From positions 1 to 64,000 of the forward strand of contig NZ_JALXXB010000010.1 of the NCBI RefSeq assembly GCF_025144225.1: 64,000 nucleotides of DNA, in the 5' to 3' direction. Made by a program: the position numbers and the translations under genes. Positions 33,119 through 42,059 of this stretch are shown one piece after another; the stretch's first letter is position 1, and each line of letters starts with the position of its first letter. The notes under the pieces were generated by a model that worked only from the letters and a program-made list of their open reading frames with translations, was not told the DNA's origin and did not search any database. Source of the DNA: Aestuariimicrobium sp. p3-SID1156 (GTDB lineage: Bacteria; Actinomycetota; Actinomycetes; Propionibacteriales; Propionibacteriaceae).

Positions 33119-33532
33119 ATGGTGAAACGACGGGACAGGCATGGCCGCGGGCTGCGTGGACCCGTCATGCCCGGCGCCCGCACACCCGGCTATGTCTCCC
33201 GACCCGAGGCTTTCGTGGACGCAGTGCAGGATGCTGTCGGCCGGGTCCAGCGCAGCTGTCCCGAGGCGCTCGGTGGTATCGACATCGGCATCGAGGACGT
33301 TCCGCGGGGCCCCTCCAGCAATGGCGGCGTGCCCCTGGCCGTTGCCATCGAGGCCGTCGGCAGCTACCCTGCCCGCATCGTGATCTTCCGCCGTCCCCTC
33401 GAGCACCGCTCAGCCACGAGGCGCGGACTGCGCATCCTGGTCCACCGCACCCTGGTCGAGCAGCTTTCCGCAGTCACCGGCCACAGCGTCCACGACATCG
33501 ACCCCCACGTCGACCTGGACGACGACTACTAG
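33119..33532 (+). CDS. Metallopeptidase-family protein with degenerate zinc site
   Basis: This 137-residue product belongs to the small zincin-like (DUF1025-type) family. Where active members have HExxH, this one reads VHRTLVEQL, so the zinc ligands are lost and catalysis is unlikely. The end, HDIDPHVDLDDDY, is acidic as in relatives. The position next to DUF3499, DUF5719 and whiB2 is conserved (Rv3259 in mycobacteria, by memory). ATG33119 is 7 nt behind TAGGCT. Confidence 0.8.
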   Translation: MVKRRDRHGRGLRGPVMPGARTPGYVSRPEAFVDAVQDAVGRVQRSCPEALGGIDIGIEDVPRGPSSNGGVPLAVAIEAVGSYPARIVIFRRPLEHRSATRRGLRILVHRTLVEQLSAVTGHSVHDIDPHVDLDDDY

Positions 33533-34770
33533 GTCTGGCCCAGCTGTGGGTCCAGCATCCCCGGCTCGGGTCGGGTGGTGTTCTGCACGGCGCGCACCCG
33601 GGTCGAGGCCAGCCCCTTCCCGGTCACCAGGACGCCCGCAGCGATCGGCTTGTCGGAGGTGATCCGCACCACGCCGGCCGGGACGGCCACTGTCGCCGTC
33701 CCGCCAGCGGGAACCTGGTGCCGCGTGCTGGCGCGCCTGGTGTCCTCCACTGTCACCTGGGCCAGGGACTCGCCGGTATTCACCAGCTGCAGCTGGCCTT
33801 CGGGGACCACGTCGCGCAGTTCGGTTCCTGGGTCCTGGGGTGCGAGCCAGACCCGATCCGCGCCGGCGGTCACATCCACGGCACCAGCGATCGGGCCGCT
33901 CCCCTCCACCAGCAGCCCCACGGATTCTCCGTTGAGCGGATCGGTCAGGTCCAGTTCGACGGTGACGCCCGGGTCGATGGAGACCTCGCCGCCCTCGGCA
34001 GTGAAGCGTCCGCGGACTCCGAGTGCGCTGACGACCACATCGACGGTCTCGCGGCCGGGGTTGAACAGCACCAGCCGCACCTTCGTGGACGCCGGGACAC
34101 CGGCGAAGGCGAGGGTGTTGCGGGCCTGCGAGGGTGCCATCTGCTCCCGTCCGCCGCGGGTCAGATTGGCACTCGCCCGCACGCGTCCCTGGGTGGCGAC
34201 GAAGGTGGCGGCGACCGCTGTCGCGGTTGGCACGTGCACCGAGATCGGGACGCGCACAGACTGGCGGCGCGGCACCACCACGCCCTCGAGACCGGCTGAG
34301 GTGATCCGGCCCGAGGGTCCGTGCAGCGTGATGCTCACCACCGCATCGACCTGGTCGGTGTTCACCAGCAGCAATTCGGTGTCCGTGGCGATCGGAAGCA
34401 TCACGGTGCCCCTGGTCGCGGGGGCCCCGCACTCGGTCCACGACATGGCGTCGCCGGCCTTCGACAGCACTGCAGCGGCGAAGTGGCCCTCACCGGTCCG
34501 GGTGAGCAGGACGGGTCCGGTGACGCGTTCGGTCCCGAAGGGGTCTTCGACAGCAGCACCGGAGGGCGTCGTCACCGCCACCGCCTCTGCCTGGGTGGTG
34601 AACACGGTGCCCAGGGCACCGGGGAAGGCGCAGGACAGGGAGCGCACCGGTGGCACCATCGCAACGGGCCGCTCCACCGGCTGCGCGGGACGCACGAAGC
34701 CAGCCGCGACCAGCGTTGCCCCCGCGACGACCAGTGTGGTGAGCGGCGCCACCAGGCTGGATGCTCTCAT
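33529..34770 (-). CDS. DUF5719 family secreted or membrane-anchored protein
   Basis: This 413-residue protein has one N-terminal hydrophobic segment (TTLVVAGATLVAAGFV), either signal peptide or anchor, followed by an exported part rich in beta strands, with repeated Val/Thr-rich motifs that look like Ig-like modules. Cys48 and Cys108 could form a disulphide. ATG34770 overlaps the upstream glycosyltransferase stop (ATGA). The pairing with that giant membrane glycosyltransferase is typical of actinobacteria; the job is unknown, perhaps polymer handling at the cell surface. Confidence 0.8.
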   Translation of the reverse strand: MRASSLVAPLTTLVVAGATLVAAGFVRPAQPVERPVAMVPPVRSLSCAFPGALGTVFTTQAEAVAVTTPSGAAVEDPFGTERVTGPVLLTRTGEGHFAAAVLSKAGDAMSWTECGAPATRGTVMLPIATDTELLLVNTDQVDAVVSITLHGPSGRITSAGLEGVVVPRRQSVRVPISVHVPTATAVAATFVATQGRVRASANLTRGGREQMAPSQARNTLAFAGVPASTKVRLVLFNPGRETVDVVVSALGVRGRFTAEGGEVSIDPGVTVELDLTDPLNGESVGLLVEGSGPIAGAVDVTAGADRVWLAPQDPGTELRDVVPEGQLQLVNTGESLAQVTVEDTRRASTRHQVPAGGTATVAVPAGVVRITSDKPIAAGVLVTGKGLASTRVRAVQNTTRPEPGMLDPQLGQT

Positions 34771-37700
34771 GAGGCCCTCCTCGGGGTGGCGAGGCGGGCA
34801 GGGGGGCGGGCCCCCTGCCGTTGGACACTCGGTGCGGTCAGGACCGCCAGCACGACGACCCCGAGGAGCTGGGCGGGTACCTGCCACCACGGCGTCGCCA
34901 TCCGCCAGGTCACTGCCCCGGACTTCCCACCCGTCGAGCCGTGGAGGCCAAAGCCACTGGCGTCGGCCTGGACCGGCACCCTGTCTCCCCCGACTCGGAC
35001 GACCCACCGGCCATCCGGGGTCTCCGCGAGCCGGAAGGTGCCCGCCGCTTCGTCCAACGCGAGACGGCTGGTCAGCCCCTGGACCGTCCAGACGGTGGTT
35101 CCCTGCTCGGAGGTGGAACTGTGGAGCCCTGGAGCATTCGAGAGGGCCGCCTGCCCGCGGACCTCCCCGCCGGTCATTACGACGTGGGCGATCCCCAGTC
35201 GTGCCAGCCGGGCGGCCAGGTCATCCGAGGGGGTGCCCTGGGCGAACTGGGCCGCCAGGGCCGCGACCTGGTCAGAACGTTCAGGAGACGCCAGGACCGG
35301 GTGGGCCTCGCCACTTCCCCAGGCCGGTCGCTGGGCGGAGGTCAGGGCCCAGCGGTGCGTCCCGGCGTCCATCGCGATGAGGAGCGCTCGTGAGGCCCGC
35401 GACGACTGCTGGACAGCGGTGACGAACTCGGGGACGGCTGTCTGCCGCACCTGCAACGGGCTGCGTGAAGCACCCACCATCGCCACCCCAAACCCCAGCA
35501 CAGCGATGAGCAGAGACAACAGCACAGCTGCCAGATGGGCACGCGGCACGATCGGGCTCGTTCGCTTGCGGTTCAGCGCCAGGGAGACCAGCACCAGCAC
35601 GCACGCCACGGCGGTCAGCTGCCAGGGCTCCCCCGACGGATGTACCGATTGGCCATCCACCGGAACGAGCAGCTTTGGCAACCAGGCGCCGATCACGGCA
35701 CTCGCTGCAACGCCGACCACCAGCCCTGTGGACGCGGTGCGATGGAGCCGGGGTCGGCCCTGGATCACCCCGAGCACCGCCAGCAGCATCATCAGCACAG
35801 CCAGGCAGGCGCCCATCCACAGCGGCATCGCGCCGGCGTCCCCGCGGGCCAAAGTGGGGTCCGTGCCGGTGAGCAGCCGGCCAGGATGCTGGACCAGCCT
35901 CGGTAACCAGGGCAGGAGCAGCAGCCAGGGTCCGAGCGCCACCGCCAGGCCAGGGGCATGGAACCGGCGGCGCGTCAGCGCCCGGGCGGCGCCGATGACC
36001 AGACCGGCCATGGCGAACAGGGGTGAACCCAGCGCCAGGAAACCCAGCGCCAGCGCCAGGGCAGCAGGCACCCGCCACGGGTCAGCAACGTCGTCCTCCT
36101 GGCGGAACCAGCGAACAGCCAGCCCCGCCGCGACGGGCAGCAGGATGGTCGCCATGGCCCCGGAGACGCTGCCCCGAGCGGTGACCCCCAGCAGCACAGC
36201 GCTCGCCGGCCACGCCAGCGCGAGCGCAGCAGCCAGCCATCCGTCCCCGAGCACTCGCCGGAGGCCGCGATGGGCAAGCAGGCCCCCGAGCAGTGGCGCT
36301 GCGACAACCAGCAGCCGGACGAACACCTCTGGTTGGCCGCCGGCCAAGGTCGACCCGAGTGCCATGAGCCCCAGCCACCCCGCGTTGGCACCCCACTCCC
36401 CCGGTGTCGGCTGCAGCCAGGCAGCCCACGCGGAGGCGAGGTCGTGCGGTGCCGGGGCAAGCGCCACCGAGCTCAGCCGGCCGCGACCAAAGAGGTGCCT
36501 CGCGGAGGAGAAGGTCGCCACCACCAGGACCATCATCAGTATGCGACCGGGGGTGGCCAGACGGCGCCGGGTGCGTCCCCCGGCGAAATCGTCACCGATC
36601 AGGTCGTCCAGGGAGGTCTCGGGATCGTCGCCACGGCGTTCGCGCCAGGAATCGGACGCCGCCCTGGCCACCCGGTCCCGACGCGAGGCCCAGACCTCGC
36701 GCGCAGCGGGCCTGAGCCCGGGAGCCAGCGTCGCAGCCGCAGGACCAGACCTCGCGAGCATCCGGTCCACCTCATCGCGCTGCCTGCCAGCCTGACGTGC
36801 GGCGCCGAACTCGGCTCGCGCCTCTGCGGGCGCCTTGCCCAGCAGGTAGCCGGCGCTTCGCTGCAATGCCAGGCGACGCTGGCGGGCGAGCTCCCGACGC
36901 GGGTCGGCGGCGTGGGCCGCCATCATGCGCATGCCCAGCAGCCGATCGGTCATCGCCGGCTCCTGGATGAGGTCGGAGTCGCGGTCGCCGAAGCGCCCCT
37001 CCTGACGGTGGTGCAGCGCCGCGTCGGGGGCAGTCACGACCAGCGCCCCGGAGCCGTTCGCCCGCCAGCCGAAGTCCTGCCCATCGCGAAAGAGCGGGAG
37101 TGCGGGATCCAGACCCCCCAGGTCGTCCCACACGGTGCGGCGCACCAGCATGCCAGCGGTCGAGCCGCCCAGGACCGGCCGCGAGTCCAGTTGTCGCTGG
37201 TCGATCTCTCCCGGTGCGAGTCCCAGGAAGCGGCTGCCCCCGGCGGTGACCGAACTGCCCACCTCGGCGAGCTGGTCAGGGTGGTTGCGTCGGTGGGGCT
37301 GCAGGAGCTTGGGGAACAACAGGTCGGGATGGTCATCCGCAGAAGCCCGCACCAGCAGCTCGCGCAGGGCCTCCGGTTGGGGTTCGAGGTCGTCGTGCAG
37401 CAGCCAGAGCCAGTCGAAGCGCCCGGACGTACCCCCGAGAACATGCGCGACTGCGGCGCCGAAGCCCGGCTGTGGTCCGGCCTCGACCACCTCGTCGAGG
37501 ACGCCTCGGGCTCGGGCGTCGATCAGCATCTGCCGCGACGCATCCGTGGAACCGGTGTCCACCGCGACCAGCCGCCCCGGCTGCTCGGTGAGGCCCGCGA
37601 GCGCGAGCAGGGTCCGGTCCAGCCAGTCAGCAGCCTGGTGGACCACCAGCACCGCGAGCACCTGCTCGGGACTCTCCCTGCGAGGAAGCGGCTCGGGCTC

Positions 37701-37805
37701 CTCGTGGGCCCACGCCCAGTCCTGGATGGGGGCGGTGCTCGGCGGTGGGCCGGCATCATCATCGCGCGCCCACGCCCAGGGGTCCTCACCGCTGCTGGCT
37801 GTCAT
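34767..37805 (-). CDS. Large glycosyltransferase-2 fused to polytopic membrane domain (1012 aa)
   Basis: Residues 48-300 are a GT-A glycosyltransferase: LAVLVVHQAADWLDRTLLAL, VDTGSTDASRQ, the DXD-like LLHDDLEPQ, and FRDGQDFGWRANGSG. A charged linker (330-430) leads to a membrane part of about 12 helices (430-880), and the last 130 residues are probably extracellular. It likely moves a sugar onto a lipid or surface polymer. It is followed by DUF5719 with ATGA overlap and preceded by whiB2. Start ATG37805 has only a weak RBS. The sugar donor is not known. Confidence 0.85.
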   Translation of the reverse strand: MTASSGEDPWAWARDDDAGPPPSTAPIQDWAWAHEEPEPLPRRESPEQVLAVLVVHQAADWLDRTLLALAGLTEQPGRLVAVDTGSTDASRQMLIDARARGVLDEVVEAGPQPGFGAAVAHVLGGTSGRFDWLWLLHDDLEPQPEALRELLVRASADDHPDLLFPKLLQPHRRNHPDQLAEVGSSVTAGGSRFLGLAPGEIDQRQLDSRPVLGGSTAGMLVRRTVWDDLGGLDPALPLFRDGQDFGWRANGSGALVVTAPDAALHHRQEGRFGDRDSDLIQEPAMTDRLLGMRMMAAHAADPRRELARQRRLALQRSAGYLLGKAPAEARAEFGAARQAGRQRDEVDRMLARSGPAAATLAPGLRPAAREVWASRRDRVARAASDSWRERRGDDPETSLDDLIGDDFAGGRTRRRLATPGRILMMVLVVATFSSARHLFGRGRLSSVALAPAPHDLASAWAAWLQPTPGEWGANAGWLGLMALGSTLAGGQPEVFVRLLVVAAPLLGGLLAHRGLRRVLGDGWLAAALALAWPASAVLLGVTARGSVSGAMATILLPVAAGLAVRWFRQEDDVADPWRVPAALALALGFLALGSPLFAMAGLVIGAARALTRRRFHAPGLAVALGPWLLLLPWLPRLVQHPGRLLTGTDPTLARGDAGAMPLWMGACLAVLMMLLAVLGVIQGRPRLHRTASTGLVVGVAASAVIGAWLPKLLVPVDGQSVHPSGEPWQLTAVACVLVLVSLALNRKRTSPIVPRAHLAAVLLSLLIAVLGFGVAMVGASRSPLQVRQTAVPEFVTAVQQSSRASRALLIAMDAGTHRWALTSAQRPAWGSGEAHPVLASPERSDQVAALAAQFAQGTPSDDLAARLARLGIAHVVMTGGEVRGQAALSNAPGLHSSTSEQGTTVWTVQGLTSRLALDEAAGTFRLAETPDGRWVVRVGGDRVPVQADASGFGLHGSTGGKSGAVTWRMATPWWQVPAQLLGVVVLAVLTAPSVQRQGARPPARLATPRRAS

Positions 37806-37832
37806 GGTGGTCCCATCATGGCCGATACGACG

Positions 37833-37857
37833 AACCCCCGCCGGTGGGGCGGGGGTT
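37833..37857 (-). terminator. Terminator between whiB2 and the glycosyltransferase
   Basis: A perfect 10-bp stem aacccccgcc/ggcgggggtt with a 5-nt loop lies 14 bases beyond the whiB stop. On the minus strand it is followed by a short T-containing stretch (ttcgtcg). It probably separates whiB2 from the glycosyltransferase gene. Confidence 0.7.
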
Positions 37858-37870
37858 CTCATCGTGATCG

Positions 37871-38128
37871 TCAGGCTCGCTTGCGGAGGCGGCGGCGCTC
37901 CCGTTCGGAGAGCCCGCCCCAGATGCCGAAGCGCTCGTCGTTCTCGAGGGCATATTCGAGGCATTCGCGCTTGACCGTGCAGGTCTCGCAGACCCGCTTC
38001 GCCTCGCGCGTCGACCCGCCCTTTTCCGGGAAGAATGCCTCCGGATCCGTCTGGGCACACAGTGCCTGTTCCTGCCACGCGAGGATGCCGTCGTCTGCGA
38101 CAGCGATCACCGTCAGCAACTCGTTCAT
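37871..38128 (-). CDS. whiB2: WhiB-family Fe-S transcription factor (WhiB2/WhmD type)
   Basis: This 85-residue protein is a [4Fe-4S] transcription factor that governs septation genes in mycobacteria (WhmD) and streptomycetes. Four Cys bind the cluster: Cys23, the CETC pair at about 53/56, and Cys62. The turn motif GIWGG and the basic tail ERERRRLRKRA are present. RBS gagga. It has a clear promoter upstream and a terminator downstream, so it is transcribed alone. Confidence 0.93.
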   Translation of the reverse strand: MNELLTVIAVADDGILAWQEQALCAQTDPEAFFPEKGGSTREAKRVCETCTVKRECLEYALENDERFGIWGGLSERERRRLRKRA

Positions 38129-38157
38129 TTCTGTCCTCTCGACCCGGATGTACCCAA

Positions 38158-38187
38158 ATTACAGCCGTGCAATTAGCGTCAGGTCAA
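38158..38187 (-). promoter_or_regulatory. Promoter of whiB2
   Basis: On the minus strand TTGACC (38182-38187) and TGTAAT (38158-38163) are separated by 18 bases, a good housekeeping promoter, which would start transcription about 22 bases before the whiB2 ATG. The rest of the 153-bp gap (38129-38281) holds no gene. Confidence 0.6.
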
Positions 38188-38281
38188 GCCAATCCCGACG
38201 ATCGGGGCGCTCCAGGACAACTTTTTCGATCACGACCGGCGTGTCGGACGGCGTGTCGCCGCCCGGCACGTCGATCCCTGC

Positions 38282-39010
38282 TCACTGCTGGTTCGGGTTC
38301 TGACCCCACGCACCCGGCTGCTGCGGGTACTGGTTGGCGGACGGCTGCGGCATCGCCGAGGGCTGGTTCGAGGCCGATGGCTGCCAGCCCTGGTTCTGCG
38401 AACCGGGGGTGCCCCACGTAGAGGCCGACGCGCCTGAGGCGGCATCACCGGCACGATTCCACGCCCCACCGGAGGCCTGGTCAGCCTGCCAGGAGGGCTG
38501 GTGCATGGGCTGCTGGCCGGGCTGCTGCGGGGCAAGCTGACCCTGCTGCTGGTACCCGGCCGGGGCCACCGCCCCCTGGGCTCGCTGCCAGGCGACGTAG
38601 AAGAAGATGCCCAGGGCGCCGAGCAGGGCCAGGTTGGTGAGCAGGCTCAGCAGGTTCCCGAAGACCGCGATGCCCTCCTGGTCGCCGCCCAGCCCGATCA
38701 GACGCATGATCATGTGCAGCAGCGCCGCGGAACCGGTGACGGCCAGACCAGCCAACGCGATGGTCTTGGCCATGGCCGAGGGACGCCAGAAGACGCATAC
38801 GGCCACGCAGAGGGCTGCGATCAACAAGGCGACATTGGGTGCGAAGTAGCCGGCGGCGGCATTGGCCTGATCCGCCAGCTTGGGCTTCATTCCTTCGGGG
38901 TAGGCGCTCTTCAGCACCTGCATCTGCACGAATCCATTGATGATCGAGACCACAGCGGCGCCCAGCGCCGTCCAGCCAGCGATCTCGCGAAACTTTGCGA
39001 CCTGCTCCAT
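38282..39010 (-). CDS. Four-helix membrane protein with Gln/Pro-rich tail
   Basis: This 242-residue protein has about four membrane helices in residues 10-150 and a Gln/Pro/Gly-rich cytosolic tail of about 90 residues repeating QPSA-like units. I do not recognise the family. It occupies the site between whiB2 and manC where mycobacteria carry fbiA/fbiB. ATG39010 has a gagga RBS. It could be a scaffold or stress protein, but nothing in the sequence decides this. Confidence 0.72.
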   Translation of the reverse strand: MEQVAKFREIAGWTALGAAVVSIINGFVQMQVLKSAYPEGMKPKLADQANAAAGYFAPNVALLIAALCVAVCVFWRPSAMAKTIALAGLAVTGSAALLHMIMRLIGLGGDQEGIAVFGNLLSLLTNLALLGALGIFFYVAWQRAQGAVAPAGYQQQGQLAPQQPGQQPMHQPSWQADQASGGAWNRAGDAASGASASTWGTPGSQNQGWQPSASNQPSAMPQPSANQYPQQPGAWGQNPNQQ

Positions 39011-39065
39011 GACGTCCTCTTTCCGAGTTTGACTGCGGTGGACACTCTAGGGGTCCCAGGGGTCC

Positions 39066-40145
39066 TCAGCCGTGCGTTTCGCCGTGCTCCTCGACCACGC
39101 GCGCCACCAGGTCCTTGACACGCTCGGACGCATCCAGCGGCACCACGAGGGTCGCCTGTCCGGTTGTCACGACCGCCATCCGCTCCAGTCCAGCCACCGC
39201 CAGGACGTGCTCACTGCCTGCGCGGTTGATCAGCAGGTTGTGCCGGGAATCCAGCGCCACGGTGGTGCCGGAGGCGGCATTGTCATCTCCGTCGCGACGC
39301 AACTGTTCGGCCAGTGCCATGAACGAACCGACGTCGTGCCAGCTGATCGGCAGCTCCACCGCCACCACGCGTCCGGGCACCGCATCGGTGGAGACGGGCT
39401 CCATGATCGCGTAGTCGACCGAGATCTTGGTCAGCGTGGGGTAGATCTCCCCCACCCGCTCGGGGTGCTGGGCCAACTCACCGACCTGGGCGAAAGTGAC
39501 CGGCTGCAGCCTGTTCAGCGCCTGCAGGAAGGTGGAGACCCGCCACACGAACATGCCCGAGTTCCACCAGTACTGCCCACTGGCGAGGTATTGCTCAGCG
39601 GTCTCGGCGTCCGGCTTCTCCTTGAAGGACTCCACCTGCTGCGCATTCTCGAAACCGACCAGCGACTCCCCGCGGTGCAGGTAGCCGAACCCGGTCGCAG
39701 GGTGGGTGGGGACCACGCCGAAGGTGACGAAGGCGTCCTGCTCCTGCTCAGCGATCCGGAAGCCCTCGTCGAGCCGGTCGCGGAAGGTCTCCACCGGGTC
39801 CATGATGTGGTCGGCGGTGAGCACGGCCATCACGGCATCGGGGTCACGCTGCGCGATCACGGCAGCCGGCCACGCGACCGCGTTGAGGGAATCGCGGCCG
39901 ATCGGCTCGCCCAGCAGGTTCTCGGCGGGGATCTCCGGCAACTGCTCCGCCACCGTGTCGGCATAGGGAGCTCCGGTGCAGACGATGATGTTGGCATCCG
40001 GCACGAACCCCTGGACACGCTCATAGGCAATGCGCAGCAGGGACTTGCCGTTGATCAGGGTGAGCAGTTGCTTCGGCTCACCCTGCCGCGACAGCGGCCA
40101 CAGGCGCTTCCCCGACCCACCGGCGATGATCAGCACGTAACGCAT
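39066..40145 (-). CDS. manC: Mannose-1-phosphate guanylyltransferase
   Basis: This enzyme makes GDP-mannose from mannose-1-phosphate and GTP. It has 359 residues, the single-domain form without isomerase. The nucleotide-binding start AGGSGKRLWPLSRQGEPKQL, TADHIMDP and FKEKPDAETAEQYL are present. It supplies mannosyltransferases and the lipid or wall mannans made downstream. ATG40145 is 6 nt from TAACCT. It is divergent from the TIGR03089 gene across a palindrome. Confidence 0.94.
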   Translation of the reverse strand: MRYVLIIAGGSGKRLWPLSRQGEPKQLLTLINGKSLLRIAYERVQGFVPDANIIVCTGAPYADTVAEQLPEIPAENLLGEPIGRDSLNAVAWPAAVIAQRDPDAVMAVLTADHIMDPVETFRDRLDEGFRIAEQEQDAFVTFGVVPTHPATGFGYLHRGESLVGFENAQQVESFKEKPDAETAEQYLASGQYWWNSGMFVWRVSTFLQALNRLQPVTFAQVGELAQHPERVGEIYPTLTKISVDYAIMEPVSTDAVPGRVVAVELPISWHDVGSFMALAEQLRRDGDDNAASGTTVALDSRHNLLINRAGSEHVLAVAGLERMAVVTTGQATLVVPLDASERVKDLVARVVEEHGETHG

Positions 40146-40160
40146 GCTGCGAGGTTATCG

Positions 40161-40179
40161 GCCCGGGGTCACCCCGGGC
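40161..40179. promoter_or_regulatory. Perfect palindrome between manC and the TIGR03089 gene
   Basis: The 19-mer gcccggggt-c-accccgggc is a perfect inverted repeat in the 59-bp divergent gap. It lies between the manC -10 (TAACCT, 40152-40157) and the TIGR03089 -10 (TAGCAT, 40193-40198), so a bound regulator could affect both. It could also be a fortuitous GC palindrome. Confidence 0.45.
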
Positions 40180-40204
40180 CTCCCCCACGACCTAGCATGG
40201 CCGA

Positions 40205-40903
40205 ATGCAGTTCCCCCACTGGCTGGAAAAGCGTGTCGCCACCGATCCTGCCCGTCCTCTCCTGGTCTGGTACGGACCGGGCGACGAACGGGTCGAGCTC
40301 AGCGCCACCACCTTCGCGAACTGGGTCGACAAGACCGTGAACATGCTTGGTGACCTGGGCTGGGAGGACCAACCCCGCGTGGCGCTGTGCCTGCTCGACG
40401 AACGCCCCGCGCACTGGACCACGCTGGTCTGGGTGGCTGCGGTCTGGCAGCTGGGCGGCGTGGCGGTGCCGTGCCCGCCGCGCGAGGTGGACGCCCCCGA
40501 CCTGGCCGTGGTCGGGCCCTCGCACCCGCACCCGATCGCGGGCATGGACACCATCGCCTGCTCCCTGCACCCGCTCGGCGCCGGGTTCAGCGACCTCCCG
40601 CGTGGCCTGATCGACTATCGCGAGGTGCTGGGGCAGCCCGATGTGCACACCCCGGCCCAACCGGTCGACCCGGATTCCAGCGCGTGGGTCTCTGCGTCGG
40701 AGGAGCATCGCCACGCCGAACTCGAGCAGGTCACCGCCGAATCAGGACGCGTCCTGGTCGTCGCCGAGGGCTTGACCCCCTGGCAGGTGGTCTGTCGCGC
40801 GCTCGTCGGCCCCCTGCGCGGTGGCGGGTCTGCGGTGGTCGTCGAGGGACGCCCGGAGCCCGAGCGCGTGGAGCGCATCGCTCAGACGGAAAAGGTCAGC
40901 TAG
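40205..40903 (+). CDS. TIGR03089 family protein
   Basis: This 232-residue actinobacterial protein resembles the N-terminal part of AMP-dependent synthetases (start MQFPHWLEKRV, segment LEWQLGGVAVPCPP-like WQLGGVAVPCPP) but lacks the AMP-binding core, so it is unlikely to be an active ligase. Function unknown; it lies near LCP genes in mycobacteria too. ATG40205 is 6 nt behind TAGCAT. The end overlaps the convergent GT2 gene by 8 bases. Confidence 0.85.
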   Translation: MQFPHWLEKRVATDPARPLLVWYGPGDERVELSATTFANWVDKTVNMLGDLGWEDQPRVALCLLDERPAHWTTLVWVAAVWQLGGVAVPCPPREVDAPDLAVVGPSHPHPIAGMDTIACSLHPLGAGFSDLPRGLIDYREVLGQPDVHTPAQPVDPDSSAWVSASEEHRHAELEQVTAESGRVLVVAEGLTPWQVVCRALVGPLRGGGSAVVVEGRPEPERVERIAQTEKVS

Positions 40904-41939
40904 ACGGACGGGGTGCGGCGTCGGTGCGGCGGCGCTGCGCCTGGGGGACACCGACCAGGAAACCGGTCCCCCAGGCCAGGTGCATCACGGCCAGCACCAA
41001 CGGCAGCCGCGCCCGCGCTGCGGGGTCCAGGCCACGGGCCGACAGCGTCCCACCCAGCACGAAGGCCACGTAGGACAGCGGGGCAAGAAGGCCGACCACT
41101 CGCCACTGTCCGCGTCCCCGAACCGCTGAGGACGCGGCCAGACCCAGCCCGGCGAGGATCCCGGCGACCGTCACCGGGGGTGCCAGATAGCGCAGGGAGG
41201 CTGTCTCGGGGTGGCGGCGGATGACTTCGCGACGCCAGCGCCCGGTCCTGAAAAACTGGCGGGCCAGGGTGGCCACGGAACTGCGCGGGCGATAGGTCAC
41301 CACCAGGGCGGGGCTGTAGATGACCTTCTCCCCCGCCTGGCGCAGGCGCAGGTTGAGCTCCCAGTCCTGGGCGCGCAGCAGGTCCGGGTCGAAGCCACCC
41401 ACCGCCAGCAGGGACTCCCGCCGGAATGCCCCCAGGAAGACCGTCTCGGCCGGGCCCTGCGGGGTCTCAGCCAGGTGGAATCCTCCCCCGCCGAGCCCGA
41501 GGCGGGAGTTGTAGGCAGCCGCCACCGCCCGCTCGAAAGGAGTGGTGCCGCGGGCATCCATGCGTCCACCGACGTTGGCGGCATCCGTCTCGTGCAGCAG
41601 GCGCACGGCCGTGGCGATGTAGCCCTCGGGCAGCTCGCCATGGGCGTCCACACGGATCACCACCGGGTGCGAGCTGGCGGCGATGGCCAGGTTGAGGGCA
41701 TCGGGAGTGGTGCCGGTGGGGTTGTCGATGACCCGCACGCGCGGGTCGTCTGCCGCGATCGTGGCCGCGATCCTGGGGGTGTCGTCGCGGCTGGGCCCGA
41801 CAGCCAGCAGCACCTCCAGCGGCCCGGTGTGCTCCTGGGCCAGGACGCCCTCGACCGATGTGCGCAGGTGGCGCTCCTCGTTGAGGACCGGCATGACCAC
41901 GCTGACCGGGCTGTCCAGGGCGATGCGGGGGCGACTCAC
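40896..41939 (-). CDS. Family 2 glycosyltransferase with C-terminal membrane helices
   Basis: This 347-residue protein has a GT-A domain: VSVVMPVLNEERHL, the DXD-like VIRVDAHGELP, and AQDWELNLRLRQAG, followed by about three C-terminal membrane helices (residues 245-325). It probably adds a sugar to a lipid-linked or secreted polymer, using UDP- or GDP-sugar. Start GTG41939 is 6 nt from CATGAT. The neighbours are GDP-mannose and LCP genes, consistent with envelope polysaccharide work. Confidence 0.85.
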   Translation of the reverse strand: MSRPRIALDSPVSVVMPVLNEERHLRTSVEGVLAQEHTGPLEVLLAVGPSRDDTPRIAATIAADDPRVRVIDNPTGTTPDALNLAIAASSHPVVIRVDAHGELPEGYIATAVRLLHETDAANVGGRMDARGTTPFERAVAAAYNSRLGLGGGGFHLAETPQGPAETVFLGAFRRESLLAVGGFDPDLLRAQDWELNLRLRQAGEKVIYSPALVVTYRPRSSVATLARQFFRTGRWRREVIRRHPETASLRYLAPPVTVAGILAGLGLAASSAVRGRGQWRVVGLLAPLSYVAFVLGGTLSARGLDPAARARLPLVLAVMHLAWGTGFLVGVPQAQRRRTDAAPRPSS

Positions 41940-42059
41940 CGGTCCATCATGGCAGGTCCGCCGAAGACCCCGGACCGTTGCCATGCAATCCCACGCGCCA
42001 CCTTCCAGCGGTTCAACAGCGCCACCACTGGAGGAGCTGGTGCCGAGCCCCACAGTGGG

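Noticed and set aside
33575-36795. Long plus-strand frames opposite DUF5719 and the large glycosyltransferase
   Set aside because: Ser/Arg/Pro-rich shadow translation; the minus-strand genes have domains and coupled starts.
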